A DNA stretch of 31,550 nt, taken from positions 1 through 31,550 of the forward strand of contig CAZDVQ010000053.1 in the NCBI GenBank assembly GCA_964508975.1, given 5' to 3'. Shown here one piece after another: positions 7,685 through 17,379 of this stretch. Position 1 is the stretch's first letter; every line of letters starts with the position of its first letter. A program made the translations under genes and the position numbers. This DNA is from CAZDVQ01 sp964508975 (GTDB taxonomy: Bacteria > Bacteroidota > Bacteroidia > Chitinophagales > Saprospiraceae). The notes under the pieces are model-generated. The model made no database searches. It was not told where the DNA came from and saw only the letters and a program-made list of their open reading frames with translations.

Positions 7685-8650
7685 ATGAAATCACTTTTCC
7701 TTACTTTAGCTTTAGTTGTAAGCGCTGCTGCAAGTTTGTTTGCGCAGTCTGACCTCGTTGTTTTTTCTGAAAATGGCGAACGTTTCTACTTGGTTGTCAA
7801 CGGTGTAAGGTACAACAGCACTCCAGAAACCAATGTACGTGTTCAGGATTTGAACCAACCTACCGCCAAAATCAAGGCTATTTTCGAAGATACCAAATTG
7901 GGCGAGGTTAACGCTACAGGCTACCCACAACCAGGTATGGAAACCTTGTTGATGATTAAGTTAAACAAGAAAGGCGAGTACAAAATGGCTTATCAGGGCG
8001 AGGCTCCAATTAACCGTTTGCCTAACCAGGTGGTGGTTTATCCAAACATGCCAGCGGTTGCAGCTCCTGCCCCTGCGGTAGTTCAACAACAAACCGTGGT
8101 AGCTCCAGGCGCCGTGGTTCAGCAAACCACTACCACCACTACCGTTAACGGTGTTGGCATGGGTACTGGCATCAACATGGGCATGAGCGTTCCTGATGGC
8201 GAAGGCGGTAACATCAGCGTGGGTATCAACGTAGGTGGTATGATTCCTGGTACAAACGTAACGTATACCGAGACGACCACAACTACCGTAAACACCAATA
8301 CTAACGTGGTTAGCGCACCAGTTTATCAACAGCCACAACCAGTTGCACAGCCTGTAAATACTTGTATGCCAATGTCGGCCAACGACTTTAACAATGCAAA
8401 AAATTCTATCGGTAGCAAAGATTTTGAAGAAACGAAACTCACTGTAGCCAAGCAAATTGCTAAAACCACTTGCTTGACTGCAACTCAAATCAGGGATATC
8501 GTTATGCTCTTCGACTTTGAACAAAGCAAACTTGATTTTGCTAAATTTGCCTACCCAGGTTGCTTCGACAAGCAAAATTACTACATCATCAACGATTCGT
8601 TCGACTTTGAAAGCTCTGTAGAAGAATTGACTCGCGCGATTGGTCAATAA
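7685..8650 (+). CDS. Secreted DUF4476-domain protein
   Basis: 321 residues from ATG 7685. The frame is open back to 7544, but a clear signal peptide (MKSLFLTLALVVSAAASLFAQ) begins only here. After the signal comes a beta-rich domain at about 22-110, then a linker rich in Thr, Val and Gly with two TTTTTT-like stretches (about 120-225). From about 227 to the end is a DUF4476 domain with the pattern MSANDFNNAKNSI...FEETKLTVAKQI...LTATQIRDIVMLFDFEQSKLDFAKFAYP. The domain is widespread in Bacteroidota exported proteins and has no established role known to me. It would lie in the periplasm or on the surface. A strong terminator follows directly. Confidence 0.85.
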   Translation: MKSLFLTLALVVSAAASLFAQSDLVVFSENGERFYLVVNGVRYNSTPETNVRVQDLNQPTAKIKAIFEDTKLGEVNATGYPQPGMETLLMIKLNKKGEYKMAYQGEAPINRLPNQVVVYPNMPAVAAPAPAVVQQQTVVAPGAVVQQTTTTTTVNGVGMGTGINMGMSVPDGEGGNISVGINVGGMIPGTNVTYTETTTTTVNTNTNVVSAPVYQQPQPVAQPVNTCMPMSANDFNNAKNSIGSKDFEETKLTVAKQIAKTTCLTATQIRDIVMLFDFEQSKLDFAKFAYPGCFDKQNYYIINDSFDFESSVEELTRAIGQ

Positions 8651-8668
8651 TCCTAGCTTCCGTATATA

Positions 8669-8705
8669 AAAGGGTCTCGATTTTAAAGTCGAGGCCCTTT
8701 TTTTG
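8669..8705 (+). terminator. Rho-independent terminator after the DUF4476 gene
   Basis: Stem aagggtctcga / tcgaggccctt (one G-T pair), loop ttttaaag, followed by a run of T. Confidence 0.85.
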
Positions 8706-8711
8706 TTTATT

Positions 8712-8820
8712 ATTTGGGCGCGTCCCTCGCGAAACTCGGGTCGGTCCCTTCCGCGTGCGCTAAACGCTTAGCCCTTCGGGCCTGCGGCATGCGCCGCAGC
8801 GCTCCAGGCACCTCGCGCTT
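8712..8820 (+). repeat. GC-rich palindromic repeat R2, forward copy
   Basis: 109 bp, differing from 17380-17488 at only about three positions. It starts atttgggcgcgtccctcgcg and ends caggcacctcgcgctt. It lies between the DUF4476 terminator and the stop codon of the next, convergent gene. Confidence 0.85.
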
Positions 8821-8825
8821 GGGTA

Positions 8826-9161
8826 CTAATCCTTTTTGTTTTTCTTTTTGGCCAGGCGTTCGGCATCAATTTCTTTTTCTCGTGCTTTGACCAACTCGTT
8901 GATCATCAAGGTTTGGCCGTCTAGTTCAGGGGTAATTTTAAGTAATAGTTGTTTTTTCTTCTTGTAGAAAAAGAACACTTCTTGGCCAACTTCAAGGCTA
9001 ACCCCGCTGTTCGACAAAGGCGAGAGGTTGGGGTTCATCACACCCGGTATTTGCAAGTAAATAGAGGTAACGGAGTTGTTGCGGAAAGTCATGTTCACCC
9101 ATTCAGCTTTGGGGGCGGCCATGTTGCTGGCCAATAGCATCAGGATCAATAGTGTTTTCAT
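8826..9161 (-). CDS. Small exported protein, function unknown
   Basis: 111 residues with an N-terminal signal peptide (MKTLLILMLLASNMAAPKA, cleavage probably near 16-19). A short beta-type domain follows (WVNMTFRNNSVTSIYLQIPG...GQEVFFFYKKKKQLLL), then a charged Lys-rich tail ending KKKNKKD. No Cys lipobox. It is convergent with the DUF4476 gene. I do not recognise a family; length and signal peptide make it a credible real gene. Confidence 0.65.
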   Translation of the reverse strand: MKTLLILMLLASNMAAPKAEWVNMTFRNNSVTSIYLQIPGVMNPNLSPLSNSGVSLEVGQEVFFFYKKKKQLLLKITPELDGQTLMINELVKAREKEIDAERLAKKKNKKD

Positions 9162-9281
9162 AACGTAATTTTTAGTGATTTAAGCACACCTAACAGCATC
9201 AAAATGAGATAGTTGTGGGCCTGTATGTATTTAACGTTTTATTAAAAGTTTAAACCTTCCGGCCGTCTGCCCCCCAAGCGC

Positions 9282-9378
9282 CAGGATTGATTGGTTCTAT
9301 TTTTCGTTGTGGTTTACCACCCCGTCTGCGCTACGTGGCGTAAAACGCCACCCGCGCATCCACCCCTCCTTTGCATGG
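9282..9378 (-). repeat. Dispersed repeat R1, copy 2 (reverse), interrupted by an insertion
   Basis: Nearly identical to the right window end (31451-31550): caggattgattggttc, then accaccccgtctgcgctacg, ggcgtaaaacgccacc, and cacccctcctttgcatgg. The copy resumes after the inserted element at 9760-9778 (cctttgcatggaggggag), completing its terminal palindrome. Confidence 0.8.
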
Positions 9379-9759
9379 CTACGATTAGGACACATTTTTT
9401 GATGCTGCCCGTAGGGCAGCCCCTTTTGGTAGCCCCGGGTAAGCGAAGCGCAACCCGGGGTTCAGGGCGACAACAGAAAACCCGTGGCGGTAAGCCGTTT
9501 GGCAGGTACGATACAGGAATCGCCACGGAACGGTAGCCACAACAGTTTTCTGAACAAACTTGGAACCCTTGCGCGGCGGGGCAAGGTCTTGTCCTTTTTT
9601 TTACGCTTGCCGCCGCGCCTGGGCTTGGGTGGACGCTGCGTTAATTACCCCGGGTTGCGCTTCGCTTACCCGCGGCTACCGATATGGGCTGCCCTTTGGG
9701 CAGCTTTTGTCTTTTCGTGCCCTCATACACAAGTACAGAAAAATGTGTCCTAATCGTAG
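9379..9759. mobile_element. 381-bp foldback / MITE-like element with 21-bp perfect terminal inverted repeats
   Basis: The left end starts ctacgattaggacacatt; the last 21 bp (9739-9759) are its exact reverse complement over 21 bp. The 11-bp sequence cctttgcatgg stands on both sides (9368-9378 and 9760-9770), as a target duplication would. Just inside, a second pair of inverted blocks (9404-9463 and 9648-9704) shares ggtagcc.cgggtaagcgaagcgcaacccgggg. There is no credible transposase gene, so it would be a non-autonomous element. It sits within the terminal palindrome of an R1 copy. Confidence 0.75.
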
Positions 9760-9828
9760 CCTTTGCATGGAGGGGAGTCTAGGTTTTGTTTTATATTATT
9801 GATAATCAATTAAATATAAGATAAGCTA

Positions 9829-9950
9829 AATTCCCCTCCATGCAAAGGAGGGGTGGATGCAAGCGGAACGCAACGCGTGTAGCACAGCAGACGGGGTGGT
9901 AAAAAATAATACGTAAGCATTAACCTAGAATCAATCAATCCTGCCCCAAG
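9829..9950 (+). repeat. Dispersed repeat R1, copy 3 (forward)
   Basis: Palindrome cccctccatgcaaaggagggg, then tggatgcaagcggaacgc, gcagacggggtggta and aatcaatcctgcccc. It faces copy 2 across an AT-rich centre (9779-9828), making a large imperfect palindrome. The whole 1.1-kb gap at 9162-10298 is repeat DNA with no credible gene. Confidence 0.8.
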
Positions 9951-10038
9951 CGCCAGCGATGCGAAGCAGTGGCCCGCAAGGGCCAGACCGCGTAGCGGGC
10001 CGAGCGAATAGCGAGCTGCGCAGCGTAGCGACGGCGAA
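9951..10038 (-). repeat. GC-rich palindromic module
   Basis: From aagcgccagcgatgcg to agcgacggcgaag, with ggcccgcaagggcc and ccgcgtagcgggc palindromes. It runs into the 51-bp tandem repeat whose unit begins gccggggcgcccaaat. Confidence 0.6.
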
Positions 10039-10171
10039 GCCGGGGCGCCCAAATCTATCAACAATCAACTACAAACGATCAACTAAATAGCCGGGGCGCC
10101 CAAATCTATCAACAATCAACTACAAACGATCAACTAAATAGCCGGGGCGCCCAAATCTATCAACAATCAAA
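10039..10171 (+). repeat. 51-bp tandem repeat, 2.6 copies, with heptad words (H3)
   Basis: Units start at 10039, 10090 and 10141 with gccggggcgcccaaatct. The rest of each unit is in 7-bp steps of ATCAACN type (ATCAACA, ATCAACT, ACAAACG, ATCAACT). A 52-bp relative stands after the giant gene at 17593-17695. Confidence 0.85.
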
Positions 10172-10298
10172 TACACTCAAAATGGGCGATTACATAAAAT
10201 AAAAACGGGGCTTCACAAATTCAAATAGGCGGTTCATCGCTTAACAATTGCATAATGGGGACAGCGTCAAATTTTCCGTTTTTTTTGCTTATATCTTT

Positions 10299-13200
10299 AT
10301 GCAAAATTTGAAGAAAATGTGGAAGAAGACCTTAATAAGTTTAGGTATAATATTAGGCTTGTGTGAGTTGGCATTTGGTGTAACTTACCACGTTAGCCCG
10401 AGTGGCAATATTGCGAATTCCGGAGCCTTTTGGGGCTCGCCTATCCCCTTGCAACACGCCTTGAGCATAGCTGTATCGGGCGACAGGCTGTTTTTATTGG
10501 CCGGCACCTACAGACCAACTACGAGTACCGACCGCAATATATCGTTTGTTGTACCCGCTGGTGTATTGGTGTACGGTGGTTTTGTGGGCACAGAAACATC
10601 GCCAACAGGCCGGACATTCCCCTTGGCGGCCACCATATTGAGTGGCAATATTGGCCTAGCGGGCTCTACTGCCGACAACTCGTTTTGCGTGGTGCGTATG
10701 GCAAGCTCCCTAACGACTCGGCTTGATGGCTTAATTATAGAAGGCGGCAACCAATCGAACAACAGCGCTGGGCAATTTGGCTCGGCTATCGACATGAGTT
10801 ACAGTGGCAACACGGCATTTGCCTTAGGGCCATACATTGAAAACTGTACTATCCGCAACAACATTACAGCCAGCGATGGCGTGGTACGAATGGTGCGAAC
10901 CGACGGGATTAGCAGCCCATTTTTCAGGCCACAGTTTACGACTTGTACTTTTAGTGGCAACACCCGCAGCGATAATATCTACGATGGTGTAAATTACTTT
11001 TACCTGACCATACCTACTTTTACCCAATGTACCTTCAGCAATAATAGTTGCTCCACAAGAGGCGGTGCCATCCACTCGGCTAGTGGTGGTCTAATATTAA
11101 CGCAATGTACTTTTAATGCGAATAACGGGACTCTAGGTGGCGGCGCTATTTATTTGTCAGGTGATTACTTACAATTTAGCGCTTCAAACTGCACATTTAC
11201 CTCTAATACAGGTAGATTAGGTGGTGCCATTATGTTTCAAGCCAACACAACTTCAAGTAGTGGTTTAGCGCTAAACACCAGTATATTTACATCAAATTCG
11301 GGAAGGCTTGGCGGTGCTATATACCTTGAAACCAGTACCGATAACCTTACGGTGACCCTAAATACCTGTACCATCAACAGCAATGCTGCACTGATTGACG
11401 GCGGTGCGGTTTACTGGAAAGCAGGAAGGGTAAATGCCACGGTAAACCATGCCTCGCTAAACATAACCTATAGCAAACTGCAAGGTAACAGTGCAAACGG
11501 CATAGGTGGAGCTATAAAAATAGAGGTTAATACGCCAGCATTACCACCAGTGACAGCCCTTAAGCTTTACAGCAGTTTTGTAACGGGTAATTCGGCCGAC
11601 AATGGCGGAGCTATCTACTTTGAATCTGGCTCAACAGTAGGTGTCAACGCCAATGTGGGCTTTCATGCCTTAAACAGTACCATTGCGGGTAATGCTGCTT
11701 CGTTTATTACACCTAATGCAGTGTTGTTTTTCCAGCAAGCGCCAACAACCATAAATATTGACAATAGTATCATCAGTCATCATGCCGTTAGCGACTTTGG
11801 CTATGGGGGTACAGCCAGCCAGAGCAACGTGGCGGTGGATTATAGTTTAATCCAAGATGGCTGGACGGGTAGCGGTGCGAACAACTACTCGGGCGACCCT
11901 CTGTTTGCAGCGGCCATTTCGCCAGCCTCGGCACCAACAACGAGTGGAGACTTTCACATAACCTGTGCCTCGCCCTGCTTACACAATGGGAGTAATGCAC
12001 TGAGTACCTCTGTAGCTTTCGACATTGACTTGAGCAGCCGGATATTGCGCCACCTGGTTGATATTGGCGCCGATGAATATGATTTTACCGTAGGAGGTGG
12101 AACAACGGCCCGACTGTACGTTGATGCCTCGAATACAGCAGCCACCGTGAAAGATGGTTTAAGTTGGGCCACGGCCTTTACTAACCTCTGGGATGCTTTA
12201 TTGTACAAATGCGACGAGGTAACTGAGATTTGGGTAGCCAACGGAACCTATTTACCCAGTATGTTTGGAGACAGGGCACTTGGTTTTCAATTATTGCAAA
12301 ACACGGCTTTGTACGGCGGTTTTGCAGGCGGCGAAACAGCTTTGAGTCAAAGAGATATCAATGCGAACCTAACTGTTCTGTCGGGAGAAATAGGTACAAG
12401 TTGGGGCGGGGATAATACTTACCATATAATTAGTCCTGCTGCCAACACAAGAATCGATGGATTTTTGATCATGGCGGGAAGCAGCTGGGGCTCAGGGGCT
12501 AGTGGTGCAAACTTAAGTGGTGCAGGAGTACTGGTACAAGGAAACAATGTAACCATTGAAAATTGTAGATTTTATGACAACTATGCCGATGAAAATGGCG
12601 GGGCTATACTCTGCGGCTACAACAACTTAACCTTAAGAAGCTGTACTATTGACCAAAACAATGCCGGTAGAGGAGCAGGAATGTTTTTATCGGGTATTGG
12701 TCATGTGATTGAAGACTGTATCTTTAGCAGAAACGATGGTTGGGGTACGGCTCAGCTAGGTGCTGGTGTATACCTGAGCGGCAGTACTGCGGGCGACATT
12801 ATATTCAGGCGATGTACTTTCACGGAACAATATGCAACATCCGGAGCAGCGGTTTATAGCACGACCGTGGCCAACGTGAGTATGTTCAACTGCAACATTA
12901 GCGGAAACTCAGCAAACAATGCGCCTGCAGTCTATGCCACTGGACCTTTTTACGCATTTAATACTTTAATCAGTGGCAACAATACCGACCTGAGCACTGG
13001 CGGTGCATTACAACTAGTGGGCAGTATTTCTTGGTTGGTTAACAGTACCGTTGCCGGGAACAATAAACTTGGATTAAACAGTAATGCTAATATATCGTTG
13101 ATTAACAGCATAGTATATGCTAATGAAAACAATACAACAGGTGCTTGCAACTTGATTAACTCGATGAGTGGTGGCGGTACCGACCCCATGTTTGTTTCTA

Positions 13201-16200
13201 ATTTGGGCTGGACCGAAGCACCATTTACCTATGGCGACTTCAGGTTAAGGTATTGCTCCCCAGCCAAAAACGCAGGCAACAGCGCCTACATGGCTGGCTT
13301 AACTACTGATTTAGATGGACTTACCCGTATCTTGGGCAGTTCCGTAGATTTAGGTTGCTATGAAAACCGAAATCCAACACGTCCCAATACCCCAATCAGG
13401 TATTACGTAAACCAAGCAACAGGAAACGACAGCAACGATGGATTATCATGGGGTAATGCCAAAGCGACAATACAAGCAGCCCTGAAACTCACCTGCGAAG
13501 GAGACGAGGTTTGGGTAGCCAGTGGTTTGTATAGAAGAACGTATGCGGAATCACAAACAGACTGTATTTACCTGCCCAAAGGCGTGAAATTATACGGCAG
13601 TTTTGCGGGAAATGAAACTAGCATTGCACAACGCGTAATTGCGAGTAACCCTTCCACGTTAACGAGTCAAAGCCCAGGTGGCCAATTTGCACGCCAAGGT
13701 ACTTTACGCTCCTTGAACAACAATGCAACAGCCGTAATTGACGGGTTCACGTTTACTGGTTCAATCAGCGAAGGGTTTGGTGCACTTGACATACGTGGCG
13801 ACATTATTACAGGTACTGGACAGCAAAATATTGCGAACTGTACTTTTAATGGTATCATATCCTCGTATGGCTTAAATATAGACCGTGGTCATGCCTTAAC
13901 TGTATATGCCTACCAACGTGGTACAGGGCCTATCCTGAGCAATTGTACCTTTAGCAATTTGCAAACATACGCTGGTAAGCATACCGATATAGAAAATGTA
14001 ACCAGTATAAGTTTTACGAATTGTAATTTCAATACTAATCGTTCAAGGCTTTCGATTATACAGAGTGTAGTAGAATTGACAAATTGTAGTTTCAGCAGCC
14101 AATCATATGTACCTGCTATTGCTATGTCAGACAATTACATCGGAACAGGCTACAACAACGGTTATAACTACACCGCTGTAAAAGCAGTAGGCTGTACTTT
14201 TAGCGGTAATAGTCATGGTTTGATAGAAGTAACGGCAAACCAACGGAATGTGGTTGTAGAGCTGGAGTCGATGAATATATTGAACAACACGTCCAACAGT
14301 CCGCTGGTACAATTGCATAGTAAAGGTGGTAAAATTATCAGCACCTTGATTAACAGCAATGTAAACGGCAACACAGGAACGGCCAACGGCGCTATCCTAC
14401 ATTTAAGCAAAACGGCAGGTTTTATAGCCCGCAACGACGTTAGCATGTCGAGGAATTACATGCAAGGGAATTCTGGCACCAATGGTGGCGTGATTTACAC
14501 GGGTGCCTTCGGAGCAAGCGATAGCTTAAGCATGAATTTAAGGGGTTGTTTATTCTCGGGTAATGCCGCTACACGCGGTGCTGTATTGTATTACGGCGAT
14601 GGTGGTTACAACTTATTTAACTCGACCAACAACACTTTTGCAGGGAATAAAACCACCAACACAAGCTCTTCGGTTATTGAATACTACAGTAGGATTGGCT
14701 CGTTAAACAACCTCAACTTCCAGAACTCTATCATTTACCACAACAATGGGACCTTTAGTTTTACAGGCGGCGCTGCCAATAGTCATGTGACCGTTACCCG
14801 TTCAATCGTTGAAGGCGCTTGGGCAGGCCCTGGCAGTTTCAACTACAGCGAAAACCCCTTGTTTGAAGCCCCGATGGCCATTAGCAGTGCGCCGACCACC
14901 GGTGGAAATTACCGTTTGGACTGTGCCTCAGTTGGCCTTGACCGTGGTTCCAACAGCTATGGTACTTCGGGCCGCGACCTAGACGGCTCTTCCCGTTTGG
15001 CTAACATGATCATAGATTTAGGCCCGTATGAATTGCCGTTGACCTTTACCTCTACCCTACCCCGCCAATATGTTGATGCGAGCAGGCTTGGCGCTACTGG
15101 ACAAGATGGAAGCTCTTGGGCCAACGCATACGAAAACTTACAGATGGCTCTCCGTTCGCGTTGTGGTTTACCTACTGAAATATGGGTGGCAGATGGAACG
15201 TATTTCGCACACCCTACTGACCCCACGGCTTCCTTCACCATCCTTAATGGTGCTGACATCTACGGTGGGTTTGAAGGTACCGAAACGAGCTTGGGCCAAC
15301 GCGACATAGCCGCTCACGCAACCGTATTGTCGGGCAATATTGGTAACCCAAGTGTAAGGTCCGACAATACCCATGCAATCGCTATTGTCAACCCACATGC
15401 CTCAACCTGTGTTCTGGATGGCTTAACCTTTAGCGATGCCAATAACTATACAAGTACAATTGGCCAGTACGGTTCGGCGTTGAAAGCTGACGCTGGCGCT
15501 GTATCAAATATGGGCTTAGTGCTACGCAATTGTACCTTTACAGGTAATGAGAACGACCTAAGGGGCGGCGCAGTTTACCACAACAACTTGACAACCTGTC
15601 AATTTGAAAACTGTACCTTCACCAACAACTTTGGCGACCAAGGAGGTGCTATTTACAGCGGTGATGGCACAGCAATGCTTAAAAACTGCGTTTTTCAAGC
15701 CAATGCCTGTGGCGACGAAGGTGCCGCCATTTACAACAATGGTAACTTTAGTACCTTTATCAACTGTTTATTCAGCGGCAATGCGGGCAACACCATCACC
15801 AACTTGAATGCCGATATCTTCTTCCTACATTGTACCTTGGCCTCGAATGAAGGCTATGTGTTCAACAACTCGGCGTCTAGTGTTGAAATCAACAACACCA
15901 TTGTATGGGGTAATTTGAACAGCGTATTTGGCGGCGGCTTAATGGATAACGGCGGCAGTGCCTTACAGGGTGTAACTACAATAAATCCTGAATTCATCTC
16001 GTTACCAGCCTTTAACACCGCACCACATACTAACGGCGATTACCGCATGAAACCTTGTGCCGCACTTGTGAATACAGGACTAGCCGCATATGCCAGCGGC
16101 ATACCTACCGACCTAGATGGACTGGCACGTGTAAACGGTAGCAATCCCGACCCAGGCGTCTATGAGAGTAATCTCCAACAATACACCTGGTTTGACGATA

Positions 16201-17339
16201 ACGGCCAGACCCTATCGGCCAACTACGCTTGTCCCGACGGTACCGGATGGGTACACTATTACAACCTAGACGAGAAGAAACTCTTGCTCTCGCTGTTCCC
16301 CAACGGAAACAACCTAGGCACGCTTGGTGTAAACCTGAGCGTTGACGTGAGTACAGCCAATACCTATGGTTTAGGCGCAGTAGACTTAAGCGCCGCCAAC
16401 TATGTGCCCATGGGCAACACTTGGATGACATCAAACCGCAACTGGAATGTAACAACCAACCAAAGTATTAATCCCGCACAACCGGTTTCTGTACGTTTTT
16501 ACTACACGCCAACCGATATTAGCGATGTGCAAAACAGCATTAATGCTATTAACCCTGGTGTGATTTCTGGTATCAACGATTTACAAACCTTTAAGCTAGA
16601 CGGAACCAACAATCCTTTTAACCTAGCCCCCACGGCGGCCAACTTCCACCTCTACAACAAAGGCAATGCGAGTGCTAGCCTGAGCGAGTGGATTGCGGGC
16701 ACTTATGGTACTTTTAACTACATGGAATACCAAGTACAATCGTTTAGCGGCGGTGGACTAGGTTTTATGGCCAGCCCCAGTGTACTCCCCATTGAGTTGA
16801 ATCGTTTCAGCGCAAAACCGATCAACATCCTTGATGCATTGCTGGAATGGGAAACCGAAACAGAGCTGAACAGCAGTCATTTTATACTCCATCGTTCAAC
16901 CAACTTACTACAATGGTCAAATATTGCGGAACGCCAAGCGGCAGGTCAGTCGAACAGCAGTATCAACTATACCCATACCGACCTCAAGCCAGGTAACGGT
17001 ACATTCTACTACCGTTTGCAAATGTTTGACCTGGATGGCAGCTTCGAATACTCCAACATTGAAGCCGTTACTTTTGAGCGAGGTACGACCTCCGCTTTGA
17101 GTACTTGGCCAAGCCCATGCGTAAATACTTTACATGTACAATTGACTTTGCCCGATGAAGACCAAGTTAAGCTTAAAGTTTACAATATGTTGGGCATCCA
17201 AATGCTAGACCAAGCTGTATTACTTGACCAAGCTAACCAGCAAATTGAGTTTGACACAGACGGTTGGCCCGCTGGACAATACAACATTGTGGTTGAAGGT
17301 ACGCAAGAAACGTACAGTACAAGCTTTATCAAGTTGTAA
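10299..17339 (+). CDS. Giant parallel beta-helix surface protein with T9SS sorting domain
   Basis: 2,346 residues from ATG 10299. The frame is open from 10248; ATG 10317 is also possible. The signal peptide is MWKKTLISLGIILGLCELAFG. Four homologous modules follow, starting near residues 30, 605, 1034 and 1589. Each opens with a (R)YYV(D/N)..GxDGxSWxxA...W(V)A.GTY...YGGF.G.E pattern and closes with C-x-N-x-G...DLDG..R...DxGxYE. Between lie rungs of C-T-F-x-x-N...GGAIY type, a right-handed parallel beta-helix as in polymorphic outer-membrane proteins and adhesins. After a beta-rich region (about 1960-2160), the last 180 residues start LPIELNRFSAKP and end in a T9SS type-A sorting domain (WPSPCVNTLHVQL...YNMLGI...AGQYNIVV...SFIKL). 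The product is expected to be secreted through the outer membrane and attached to the surface, probably for adhesion. The ligand is unknown. Confidence 0.88.
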   Translation: MQNLKKMWKKTLISLGIILGLCELAFGVTYHVSPSGNIANSGAFWGSPIPLQHALSIAVSGDRLFLLAGTYRPTTSTDRNISFVVPAGVLVYGGFVGTETSPTGRTFPLAATILSGNIGLAGSTADNSFCVVRMASSLTTRLDGLIIEGGNQSNNSAGQFGSAIDMSYSGNTAFALGPYIENCTIRNNITASDGVVRMVRTDGISSPFFRPQFTTCTFSGNTRSDNIYDGVNYFYLTIPTFTQCTFSNNSCSTRGGAIHSASGGLILTQCTFNANNGTLGGGAIYLSGDYLQFSASNCTFTSNTGRLGGAIMFQANTTSSSGLALNTSIFTSNSGRLGGAIYLETSTDNLTVTLNTCTINSNAALIDGGAVYWKAGRVNATVNHASLNITYSKLQGNSANGIGGAIKIEVNTPALPPVTALKLYSSFVTGNSADNGGAIYFESGSTVGVNANVGFHALNSTIAGNAASFITPNAVLFFQQAPTTINIDNSIISHHAVSDFGYGGTASQSNVAVDYSLIQDGWTGSGANNYSGDPLFAAAISPASAPTTSGDFHITCASPCLHNGSNALSTSVAFDIDLSSRILRHLVDIGADEYDFTVGGGTTARLYVDASNTAATVKDGLSWATAFTNLWDALLYKCDEVTEIWVANGTYLPSMFGDRALGFQLLQNTALYGGFAGGETALSQRDINANLTVLSGEIGTSWGGDNTYHIISPAANTRIDGFLIMAGSSWGSGASGANLSGAGVLVQGNNVTIENCRFYDNYADENGGAILCGYNNLTLRSCTIDQNNAGRGAGMFLSGIGHVIEDCIFSRNDGWGTAQLGAGVYLSGSTAGDIIFRRCTFTEQYATSGAAVYSTTVANVSMFNCNISGNSANNAPAVYATGPFYAFNTLISGNNTDLSTGGALQLVGSISWLVNSTVAGNNKLGLNSNANISLINSIVYANENNTTGACNLINSMSGGGTDPMFVSNLGWTEAPFTYGDFRLRYCSPAKNAGNSAYMAGLTTDLDGLTRILGSSVDLGCYENRNPTRPNTPIRYYVNQATGNDSNDGLSWGNAKATIQAALKLTCEGDEVWVASGLYRRTYAESQTDCIYLPKGVKLYGSFAGNETSIAQRVIASNPSTLTSQSPGGQFARQGTLRSLNNNATAVIDGFTFTGSISEGFGALDIRGDIITGTGQQNIANCTFNGIISSYGLNIDRGHALTVYAYQRGTGPILSNCTFSNLQTYAGKHTDIENVTSISFTNCNFNTNRSRLSIIQSVVELTNCSFSSQSYVPAIAMSDNYIGTGYNNGYNYTAVKAVGCTFSGNSHGLIEVTANQRNVVVELESMNILNNTSNSPLVQLHSKGGKIISTLINSNVNGNTGTANGAILHLSKTAGFIARNDVSMSRNYMQGNSGTNGGVIYTGAFGASDSLSMNLRGCLFSGNAATRGAVLYYGDGGYNLFNSTNNTFAGNKTTNTSSSVIEYYSRIGSLNNLNFQNSIIYHNNGTFSFTGGAANSHVTVTRSIVEGAWAGPGSFNYSENPLFEAPMAISSAPTTGGNYRLDCASVGLDRGSNSYGTSGRDLDGSSRLANMIIDLGPYELPLTFTSTLPRQYVDASRLGATGQDGSSWANAYENLQMALRSRCGLPTEIWVADGTYFAHPTDPTASFTILNGADIYGGFEGTETSLGQRDIAAHATVLSGNIGNPSVRSDNTHAIAIVNPHASTCVLDGLTFSDANNYTSTIGQYGSALKADAGAVSNMGLVLRNCTFTGNENDLRGGAVYHNNLTTCQFENCTFTNNFGDQGGAIYSGDGTAMLKNCVFQANACGDEGAAIYNNGNFSTFINCLFSGNAGNTITNLNADIFFLHCTLASNEGYVFNNSASSVEINNTIVWGNLNSVFGGGLMDNGGSALQGVTTINPEFISLPAFNTAPHTNGDYRMKPCAALVNTGLAAYASGIPTDLDGLARVNGSNPDPGVYESNLQQYTWFDDNGQTLSANYACPDGTGWVHYYNLDEKKLLLSLFPNGNNLGTLGVNLSVDVSTANTYGLGAVDLSAANYVPMGNTWMTSNRNWNVTTNQSINPAQPVSVRFYYTPTDISDVQNSINAINPGVISGINDLQTFKLDGTNNPFNLAPTAANFHLYNKGNASASLSEWIAGTYGTFNYMEYQVQSFSGGGLGFMASPSVLPIELNRFSAKPINILDALLEWETETELNSSHFILHRSTNLLQWSNIAERQAAGQSNSSINYTHTDLKPGNGTFYYRLQMFDLDGSFEYSNIEAVTFERGTTSALSTWPSPCVNTLHVQLTLPDEDQVKLKVYNMLGIQMLDQAVLLDQANQQIEFDTDGWPAGQYNIVVEGTQETYSTSFIKL

Positions 17340-17379
17340 ATCAGCTTTACAATTCGTACCTAAGTACCAGATTTCTTTT

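Noticed and set aside
7961..8647. A 228-codon frame opposite the DUF4476 gene.
   Set aside because: The plus-strand gene has a signal peptide, a known domain and a terminator; the antisense frame has odd composition (Trp/His/Cys rich).
9291..9802. Open frames of about 80-90 codons inside the 9.3-9.8 kb repeat cluster.
   Set aside because: They run through inverted repeats and the 381-bp element, are Pro/Arg/Cys rich and match no protein pattern.
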